A stretch of DNA of 64,000 nucleotides from Gonatopus flavifemur (lineage: Eukaryota > Arthropoda > Insecta > Hymenoptera > Dryinidae): the NCBI GenBank assembly GCA_018340375.1, contig JAFFJZ010000003.1, positions 9,486,001-9,550,000 of the forward strand, in the 5' to 3' direction. Of this stretch, positions 52,858 to 61,445 are shown in pieces (the first letter of the stretch is position 1; each line of letters opens with the position of its first letter). The translations under genes were made by a program, and so were the position numbers. The notes beneath the pieces were generated by a model. That model had not been told where the DNA came from. It was given only the letters and a program-made list of their open reading frames with translations, and did not search any database.

Positions 52858-53382
52858 GCCCGGTGTTAACTAGTAGGGCTGAGGCTATGATCTGATTCAA
52901 TCTGATTTTATAGCCCCAGTCCTATTGACTAGGATTGGTTCAAGCTTGGCATCAAGCTTAGCAAATTTGTCAAAGCATACCTGGGAGCCTACATAATGTT
53001 CTTATTGAGTCTGATTGATTAATCAACTGATGAAATTTAATCGGAATGAATCTCTTCTTTCATTGACACACACAAAAATCTGCCTTACACTCAATTTTCA
53101 TCCGATGTTGATGAATGTTCTCTTCAAATATTCAGGAAGAGTTCTATTTTCACCTGTTACTGCAAGATTTTTCACTGGACAAAGAAAGCCTTGAGACACA
53201 ATTGAAGAAGCATTGTCTCAAATTAAGATGCAAACAAATTGAGACTTTACTTTCTTTTTACAGTGTTGTTCGCGGCAATCGACATTTTATAGAATCCAAT
53301 GAGAAAACAACATCGATACTGTCTAACCGTTGATTCAGCAAGACCTTGTTTTTCATTTTGATTCAAATTTTTATGATTTCAG

Positions 53383-56008
53383 GAGCCATAGTTTTGGTGA
53401 TTTTCTGTCAACGATAGAAGTACGGAAAGTTCGCTGGCATCCAGGTTCTACCAGCGACACGCACTTGTTGGTTCTCACGTCTGAAAACACCCTACGGTAA
53501 GATAACTTATGTAAGGAATTCTATTATTTGATACATGTGTACACATTGAACTAAAAACTCATGATCGAATTTCTTATCATCAAAGATTGTACAACTGCGA
53601 GCTTGGCGACAGTCCTAAACTCATGAAATGTTGGAGAGTTGGGCGCACGCCATCCAGTTCACCATCCAAAATTCCAGACTTCTCGTCGCTCGGGGAAACC
53701 GCAGTTGATTTTGATTTTGCAACCCCCACTATGCAACATGCTGAAATATTGATGAAAGGCGTTAATAAGGTGAAAAATGTTTTCCGTATCAAAACTTTAA
53801 TTCGTTCGTTATTTAAAAAGCAATTCTCCTATTTCAGATCAAAGCTACCGATTGGAATCACATTGAATGGCCAATATTGATCCTTCGTGGAAATGGCGAA
53901 GTGTTTATTATTCACGGAAATGTTCTAAACGATGCGTGAGTTTCACAGTATAGTAGAAGAAACACCATGTTCTTTTGATTTCATATGAAAAATAATGTTT
54001 TTTATACTCACGCAGGTATGAAATTCCAATCGTCGAAGGACCCATGTCGATGTATCCTCCCGCAGATGATAATTATGGTGTAGATTCATGTTCCATAATG
54101 TGTTTACATACTACCCCACCGATAATAGCAATAGCGATGTGTACCGGAAAAATTTATCACGCTATATTATTGAAGGACGATCACGGAAGAAGTAGAGATG
54201 ATAAAAATGTAAGAAATTATCGTTGGATACATGTATTCCAAATGAAAACTTCATAGTAATTTACCTCGTATTTCACACATCAATCTCATTCTGTTACAGA
54301 AATTGAGTTGTGACTCGAGTTATTTGCTTCAAACCTCGAGAGATGCGCTATACGTTTACGAATGCATAGAATTAGAATTAGGTCTTTTTTATAAGGATGA
54401 TGATAAAAAATATACTTGTCCTATACATCTTCATCAAGATAAAGGGAATAAATCTAGGTAAGATAAAATACAAAAATATTGATTAATTACAATCCTGGAT
54501 GTACTTGAAATAATTTCATCGTTCTCTCGTCAGATACTTTTGTTCTCACAATGCCGGAATACATATGATAAGTTTACCCTTAGTCGCTCAATTGGAGGAA
54601 TACATCAACGTGGCGGATGGTGAGAAACAAATTCTCTTGAGAATAATAAAATTGAATGTAAATCCTTATATTTTTCTACTTTTTTCTATGTTTCTTAGAA
54701 ATTATTGAAGACGCTTTCGTGCCATCGTTAGCAAATCAGTCCAATTGCCAGTATTTAATTTGTACAAAAGTTAAATATACAGGAGTTGAAGGAACTACGC
54801 CAATTCTTGGATTCGGTTTATTACAGGAACCTTGTATTCTAATTGCACTGTTACAATCAGGTGTTGTTGTAGATCTTTCGGTTATCGATATCCATTACTT
54901 ACCAAGACTCGAATCTTCAGAACTCATGGTTGATCCAGTAAAAAAAGTAAGATCAAAATATGATTATATATTCAAGTTTTAATCATAAAATAACCGTGTA
55001 CACAGTGGATCAACTTTCATTTTTGCAGTATTATTACGTATTTGAATTCAAAAGGAACCGATCCTAATAAAAATCAGTGTGGTTTATTTTTGTAGGTGAA
55101 CAAAGAACCTTTCGATATTTGTATAAAAAACATGCTAAAACATGAAGTATCTCAACCAATAATCAAACTCGGAGCACAAACCGATATGTCTCCTCGAGAA
55201 TGTTTAGAGGTAATAACATAAATATACTTTCCTCTCAATTTCAAGATAAAGTATGAAAATTTTGTCATTCAAACACATTATGTAACAGCTACTGTATAGA
55301 GCAACTCACATTTTTCGAACCCAACACTTTGCCCGACACGACAAAGTTCGAGAAGAAATTGATAAAAAAGTACGTGCCTTAAGAGCATTAAAAACTCATC
55401 TTCTGAAAGAAGTGGATACTTTAGTGGAGACGAAAAAAGAACTCAAACAAACCGCCGAACTTTTGGCTGAACGTTACGAAGATATAAAAGATAAACAAGA
55501 AGAACTAGCGAAAAGGTGAATTTCCTTTATTTTGCGTTTATACTTGATTTTAAAAACATCAAAATAATAATTATTCATTTACCCTATGTTCAGAGCCAAA
55601 GAAGTATTGAGATTAGTTAATTACAAAGAACCATCAATGACTGCTATGGAAAGAGCAGAAAACGAAGAATTGAAGAACATGGATTCAAAGATCAGAGATT
55701 TACGTGTTAGATTGGAACAACTGAAGAGTAAATCGACACAACAAAATTCTCGTTTGGAAAATCATGAAACGAACAAGAAGAAGAGAGAAATCGTACTGAG
55801 CAGAACTCAAGAAATGGCTATAAGAGATAATTTGAATCAAATGTTAGTATTGACGCAAATATTATTCAACGATCACTCAGCCTTTATCCCTCAATTTAAT
55901 AATTTTGCTCTTTACAGGACAAAAGATATTCAAGATTTAGTGAGCCAAGTGAAGAAACTAGAGGAGTCGGCAACTTCGGAAGTTCTCATGTCTACAAATT
56001 TATTATAA
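53383..56008 (+). CDS. Nup88: Nuclear pore complex protein Nup88, main block of exons to the stop
   Basis: Nup88 (Drosophila members only) is a nuclear-pore component that pairs with Nup214 and acts in CRM1-dependent export. Exons on GT-AG boundaries with consistent phases: 53383-53496, 53586-53769, 53838-53935, 54016-54208, 54300-54457, 54534-54619, 54699-54946, 55096-55209, 55289-55515, 55594-55842 and 55918-56008. With the 36944 exon they give 643 residues, against about 740 in vertebrates, short only at the N-terminus. Landmarks are RWHPGS ... LLVLTSENTLRLY, SLGETAVDFDF, PMSMYPPADDNYGVDSCSI, a YVYECIELELGL segment, CSHNAGIHMISLP, and the conserved TDMSPRECLELLYRATHIFR. After that comes a long C-terminal coiled coil (about 55300-56005, rich in KEL, AERYEDIKDKQEE and RLEQLKSK). 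The N-terminal part is the beta-propeller domain. An AATAAA follows the stop. Confidence 0.93.
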
Positions 56009-56039
56009 TTCCTTTGATATTATCGAATTCAACAATTGA

Positions 56040-56045
56040 AATAAA
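56040..56045 (+). promoter_or_regulatory. Nup88 poly(A) signal AATAAA
   Basis: A canonical AATAAA lies 32 bp past the Nup88 stop. It is the first one downstream and only about 240 bp from the stop of the convergent gene. Confidence 0.6.
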
Positions 56046-56078
56046 AAAACAATTAATGCTTTTCTATTTTCAAAATAA

Positions 56079-56084
56079 TTTATT
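56079..56084 (-). promoter_or_regulatory. Poly(A) signal of the minus-strand ZSWIM3-like gene
   Basis: On the minus strand this reads AATAAA, about 200 bp past the stop at 56286. With the plus-strand signal at 56040 it would place the two cleavage sites within a few tens of bases of each other. Confidence 0.45.
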
Positions 56085-56285
56085 ATTTTAATATTTCATT
56101 ACATACTCTAATCAACTCAATCACATTCATGAAACATTGATTTATATGATTGGTGTATGGTAATTGGTTCGTATATTTCCTCTATTTGTACAATACAAAA
56201 CCATTGGTCGAATCTACTTCAAAACCAGACCTTCTAATTCGAGTCTTACTTTTTTACATAAAACTAAAACATAAGAAAATTGAAT

Positions 56286-59200
56286 TCAAGGGACGAAAAT
56301 ATAATGAGAAACATCACTCGTATCGTCCATCACTTTGGATTTAAGTAATTTAATTTCAAGCCTGAGCTTTTCCTTTTCCATCTCTTGTTTCTTAATTTCG
56401 CTAGTGTAACAATTGATTTGTAATTTTAATTTATCCTTTTTAAGTTTCAGCATTTCAGTCTCTTGACGAAGTTTCCCTTTCTCAGCGCGTAAAACAGCCA
56501 GTTGTTCTTGCAAAAGTTGATAACTAGCTTCGTCGGATAATACAATCCCAGGAGTTTCAATTGTTTTCATAGCTTGAGCGGATTTCGATTCGTTCGCTTT
56601 ACTCTCGGGGCTAATGTCGAGTTCCGTTTCAGCGTCGGTCGTTTCTTTCATTATCCACATTTTGGAAGTTTTGGATTCTTGAAGAGCGTCCGGTGATTTT
56701 GGATTCCGAGGACTCGATGACCTACGTCGTGGTTTGTTGGACGAAGTTGATGAGTCTTTTGTTATTTTCTCTATTTCGGACGTGGGGGTGATCGCTTCCA
56801 TATCCAAGACTAAAAAATGTCGATTTGTTAATTTGGTTATTGAAAGATTTCGTTTTGAGACAACTGATAACGAATTTGTTCCAACTACGCGTCGTGAAAG
56901 TACATTTTGAAAGTTCAAAAATTGTTTAATTGGTAATCTCGTATTATAATTTGAAATGATGAAATTTAATCATTTATATTCAAGAATTTATTTTGACACG
57001 TATATCGAGTAGCTAATTCAAAAGAAATAGTTTATCTGAAGTTTCAATGTCAGCATCTTTTCAATATTTGATACTCCAAAAGATTTGATTTCTATGGATA
57101 TACTCTTTTCGATGGCTCAAGATAGTTTACTTAGGAACAGAATAGTCTGAATAATTCGTTATTTAATCTACATTTGAATTGATATTCATGTTCATTATTG
57201 ACGTTAAGTTGTGGATATACGAAGAAAAAGTTTTCTAAAGAATTATTCAGTTTAGTAAATTACATCAAACTTTTGATATATAATAATTTGAATATCCATA
57301 ACTCACGTTGAGTGTTTGAATGCTCAATTTCGTACTCAAAATTTCTTCTTCAAATAGAAATAATAAGAGTGTATTTTATCTATCATTATTCACAGTTTAT
57401 TATTCAATTCATGTGGGAACAAAATTCGAAGACATACCACCATTTATTTACTTGTTCAATCTGAAAATCTATCTTAAATTATTTTCCATTTAGTCCAATA
57501 GATCAATACTAAACTTATTGGAAACTTACTTGTTTATTGATATGTAAAACTTAAACGTTCGTTTTGAGAAAAAGCAATCTTTGGGTACTCAAAGAGAATT
57601 TAACCAGTGCTGTGAGATTTAGCTGATTTTTCTCTTTTCGGAGAATTATAGAGAGAAAATCAGCTTATCTCTTCAAACAGCAGTTGATAGAATATCAAAC
57701 ATACATTCTTAAGAATGTCAATAATTTTCATAATTCACGTTTTAATGACTGTTCTTCAAAAGTAAATATCAAATTAGCAACATTGATTGTTCTCAAATAT
57801 CAAGGGAATTTACATAAAACAAAAAAAGAAATAATTTTCAAGTAAAATGGATTGAAAAATATCAATTTTTGTTTTCAAAGCACGTTTATTCAAATGAATC
57901 ACTAATTTCAAACCTTCTAAATCACACAACACATTTTCAAATTTTCTATATTCATATAGTACTCCATTAGACAAAATTTTGTATGACCAGAAATCATTTC
58001 AAGACTTTTTTCATCAATTTTTTTCTCTTACCTTGAGAATCTGGTGATTGACTATCATCTACCGTATGCGACAAATCATCATCGCAATACGAATTGAAAT
58101 CTCTGTCGTCCACGAAAACAGAACCATCTGAATTAACGATGGATTCAACTATTACAGATGGATCACCATCTTCCATTACCAGTTCACCGACTATTTCACC
58201 ATTAGCTCCAATAATATCATTATCTTTAGGAGTTCTCAACATCTGTTCTTTATCTCTACTCGTATCTTCTCCTGTTTCTTCTTGTACCAATTGACCACTG
58301 TACTCCACTTCTTCATTGTTCTCTTCCCCTGCCTCTAATTCTGTTGACAAGGCCTATACAAAAAATAATACATCTGTTAACAATAGACAGCACTATTATG
58401 CAATTAGTGGAGTTGAAAGTAGCTTTGATCTTACATCTTGTCCCCAAGGGGAGTTTTGTTCTTTTTTTATCTTCTTCGTCGTATGGGATATTTCTTCTTC
58501 GGATTCTGAATAAGTCTTTCTTCCTTCTAAACTCTGCATCTTCTCAATGTCATGAATTTTTTTAAATAGTTGATAAGCTCTTTCAGGTGTGATTTCTCGT
58601 TTTTGTTTGTTGGCTGCTGCAATATTGAACAAATCTTTGGAGCGTAGGATTTTGTTGGTACGTAAACGAACGTATTCCTTTAATCTTTTACGATCTATGT
58701 GCAATTGCATGAGATCTTGAACTTCTTGTTTGATCTCGCCATACAGTTTTCTTTCTTGTGGGAGACTTTTAAACAATTCCTGTAAAATAAATCATAGATT
58801 AAGTATCGATTGCGTGAAATTGACAAATAGAATCGTTTACCTCTGATATTTCATGATTATGCTCATTATTCATACTTGTCACTTCTAATTTAGTGCCATC
58901 CTTGGAAGCCCTCAACATAATATGTGCGGGACAATTTGTTCGTATAGTTCTGAAAGTATGTAACTTAATATAACTGCTTCAGAAAACAAGATAGTGATCG
59001 TTATAAGCTAAAATTGAATATTATTTTTTAAATGTATAGAATAGAAAAAAAACTAACTGAGACTGTCTTCTACCATCTCCACGTGGAAGGAATTTCTGTC
59101 CACCATATATACATGCATATTTTACAGAATAATATTTCAGACGCTCGCTGATGGGTCTGGCAGTCTTCATATGAGCGCCGCTGACAGTTCTACTGTCCCT

Positions 59201-59326
59201 CCTCCAATAATGTACAAGACTCTTCTGTGAAAATCTTTCCAATTTAAGTTCCAGCTCTTCATAGCTGTCAAACATTTCTCCCAAATGAAAAGATGCATCC
59301 TCGTCCTCTATGGTATTCGCATCCAT
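56286..59326 (-). CDS. ZSWIM3/FAR1-like N-terminal domain protein with C-terminal coiled coil
   Basis: Five exons in consistent phase: 59058-59326 (ATG at 59326), 58841-58949, 58435-58779, 58032-58353 and 56286-56809, giving 522 residues. Residues about 15-165 resemble the ZSWIM1/3 N-terminal (FAR1/FLYWCH/MULE-like) domain: FDSYEELELKLERF, KYACIYGGQKF.PRG, then CPAHIMLRAS, EVTSMNNEHNHEIS, and a helical LP.ERKLYGEI ... NKILRSKDLFNIAAA. CPAHI and the HNH pair are the sort of Cys/His positions that bind zinc in this fold. Next come an SEEE/KKIKKE patch, an acidic low-complexity middle (from about residue 242), a basic RRRSSSPRNPK patch and a coiled coil (about 445-510: LLQEQLAVLRAEKGKLRQE ... 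EKEKLRLEIKLLKSK). No SWIM finger or transposase core is present. The inferred role is a nuclear DNA- or chromatin-associated protein; the function is unknown. The last intron is 1.2 kb, the others 61-108 bp. Confidence 0.82.
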
Positions 59327-59922
59327 ATTTCAAAACAAACTATGGATCTAATGAAAAAACGAGAAATTCCATTAATTACGACAAATCACGTACATAAACA
59401 GAAAAAAAAAACAATTTTCAATCATCATTACCATCTTCTTCTCGTGAATATTTTAAACGATTCAGGTAATAAAAGAAATTAATCAATATATAAACGATAC
59501 TGCAGATGAAATGCACTACTCGATTTGAGATCTCCATATTTTGGCAATGAGTTTCAAACGATGTAACAGAAACGAAGAAATGATAACAACGCATTTTTCA
59601 TTGACACGTTACACAATCAATTCTTAACTTTGTCTAAACGTTATTTTGAATACATCATGTCTCATCAGTTACGTACTTTTTTTTGGAGGTTAAGTGTTCG
59701 ATTTGATTGGCGTGGCAGAAGCCAAGATGTACAAACCGTGAACACAGACAAGAAGCAAAATTCTCAAGAACCGGACTGAATGTGCGATGGGCGGGATTCT
59801 TGGCCTTGTACTTATTTTTCATCCCCGAAATAAGAAAATGGTTTTTAATTGATTTTTCGACACAACGTATGATACCTCTTAATTATTATTCTTCGATTTA
59901 TAATTTTACTTAATCAACTTAC

Positions 59923-59990
59923 CGTTGTTTTTCGCCATATCCGAACGAGACAAGTGACTGAACTACGGCGCATCTGTTCTCTGTCCGTTT
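59923..59990 (-). other. Probable 5' untranslated exon of the ZSWIM3-like gene, with a short upstream ORF
   Basis: The minus strand reads ATG GCG AAA AAC AAC G followed by a consensus donor gtaagt at 59922. The nearest good acceptor is tttttcattag ending at 59348, so the next exon would begin at 59347, 21 bp before the gene's ATG. The join creates a seven-codon frame, MAKNNDP then stop, ahead of the main start. The 5' limit (about 59990) is a guess. Alternatively this is the first coding exon of another transcript. Confidence 0.4.
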
Positions 59991-61445
59991 ATTCGCACAA
60001 TTCATCATTTGAATATGAAAAAGAATTTTATAAACATTTGTAATTCTTCTAATTCAGTATTGGATTTTACTTTGTGTTTGAAAAGCGAGTAAATTTATAT
60101 GTAATATTGAAGATGATCCTACGAAAATTTGTTTTATAATTTTCATAATCTCTTAAATTTTACTTGAAATTGTATTTTGTTACTTGGTTAAATTAGAGTA
60201 AAATATGATATTCATATTTTTGAATATTTTGTATATAAATTTATGAATATTCGTATAAACTGTTTGATAAGAAATATCCGAATCATATGAATTCTACCAA
60301 GTATTTGTTTATATTGTATGTTGATAACGATAAGTATGTAACAATTTTTTTAAATAATCTATCGATACTGATGATCGAGCAGATTCAATTTCTAAAACTC
60401 CAAATATAGATCCAATGAATGATGCAGAAATAATTTATGATCAACTTTGAAACTTTTGTAGGATTAGGATAATTTTCAAAAACAAATACACAGAGCGAAA
60501 TTGAATACAGGAATCGATGCTATAAAATAACTAAGATGAGTGAAATCTATCTCATTACAGGGGTAAATTTTTTCAGAACACACTAAGATGTCATAAGACA
60601 GTTCAATAAAATAAACAATCTTTATTACATTACATTAATAACATGAGTACAAAATTGGAAAATTGGTAAATACAAACTGCAATGATTTCTGTTCCATTTT
60701 TATAACACATTTTGCATTCAGTTTTTGAATGAAGAATATTCTATCGTGATTAAATGGATCGCCAAATCTTAAATATTTCTTGACAGTAAAATGGGAAGAG
60801 ATAAGATATCTTCATAAAATCAATGATACGAATTTACAAAGTTTTCAAAAATTCAACTTTGTTACTTTATTCCAAAAATGTCCCAATCAAGTTTGAATAA
60901 TTATTTATTCATTCCAAAAGCCAATAAATAGGCAGAGCATTCGTCAACCTCATGACTTCTAAATATTTTTTGATCGATCAAAATAATACTGCAGCAAAAT
61001 TACTAGATTCATCTGTCATTTGTAGCAAAAGAATGTCATTTCTTTTCAGCAAGGAAATAAGAATGATGAAAAATATGAAAATAGAACTATTTTCATACAA
61101 TAAAATATAAAATATTCCTCCAATCAACATATTACACCATGCTCATCTTGAAAATGGAATTACTTCCTATTTTCTGTTTTTGTATACATATAAATACATC
61201 AAATATCAGTCCTATTTGTGTTTCAAATATACATTAACACCTTGCTATGAAGATTAATTGAAAATATGTAAGATGATTTCAAAGAACAAAAGGAGTCATA
61301 AAAAAACAGCAATCGAATAATAATGTACAAATTGTACTATATGTTTTCTCAAAGAAGTTGGAAGAAAAACGTACGAGACAATGTAGAATTTCAGAATCAT
61401 TTTACAAGAAATAGTAAAAGAAGAATATTTTCACGTTTTGAATCT
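59991..61445. other. AT-rich interval: FKBP15 3' UTR and intergenic DNA
   Basis: No coding exon is seen on either strand. The part from 61445 down to about 60600 is best read as FKBP15 3' untranslated sequence. The part from about 60000 to 60600 is the gap between the 5' end of the ZSWIM3-like gene and the 3' end of FKBP15. Confidence 0.5.
60621..60626 (-). promoter_or_regulatory. Candidate FKBP15 poly(A) signal
   Basis: AATAAA on the minus strand about 820 bp past the FKBP15 stop. Two further minus-strand AATAAA words lie at 60866-60871 and 60904-60909, so the 3' end could be shorter. Confidence 0.35.

Larger units (their letters stand above)
51770..52990. repeat. Degenerate CAAGCTTGG-rich repeat block
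   Basis: Words such as CCAAGCTTTG, TCAAGCTTGGTATGCCAAG, CCAAGTTTGGATACCAAGC and TTCAAGCTTGGCATCAAGC recur through the block. GAACACCAATG...AGG(A/G)CCAAGCAT occurs twice (about 51880 and 51995). The density suggests an old satellite or a much-decayed mobile element, interrupted by the two inverted-repeat elements at 52367 and 52601. The minus strand has two short open frames (66 and 64 codons) over it, with no family match I recognise. Confidence 0.45.
37114..53382 (+). other. Nup88 giant intron (16.3 kb)
   Basis: The intron runs from donor tat|gtgagt at 37114 to acceptor atttcag before 53383, with matching codon phase. Every other Nup88 intron in the window is 70-150 bp. I see no embedded gene. 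Annotated contents are a LINE endonuclease remnant near 40050-40400, inverted repeats at 40465-40504, 42127-42257, 47596-47701 and 48476-48604, a TA-flanked element at 48807-49580, and repeats at 51770-52990. GC-richer blocks at about 43200-45450 and 49920-51330 carry short open frames without recognisable domains, plus GA, GAC, CAC and CCAAG tracts. Other parts are unremarkable AT-rich sequence. Confidence 0.75.

Noticed and set aside
53264..53320. Possible extra 57-nt Nup88 exon between the 36944 exon and the 53383 exon
   Set aside because: It has a good acceptor (ctttttacag) and keeps the frame, but its donor (ACT|gtctaa) is weak and its 19 residues make the segment longer than in known Nup88. 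Direct joining of 37113 to 53383 fits both phase and family length better. It could still be a cassette exon.
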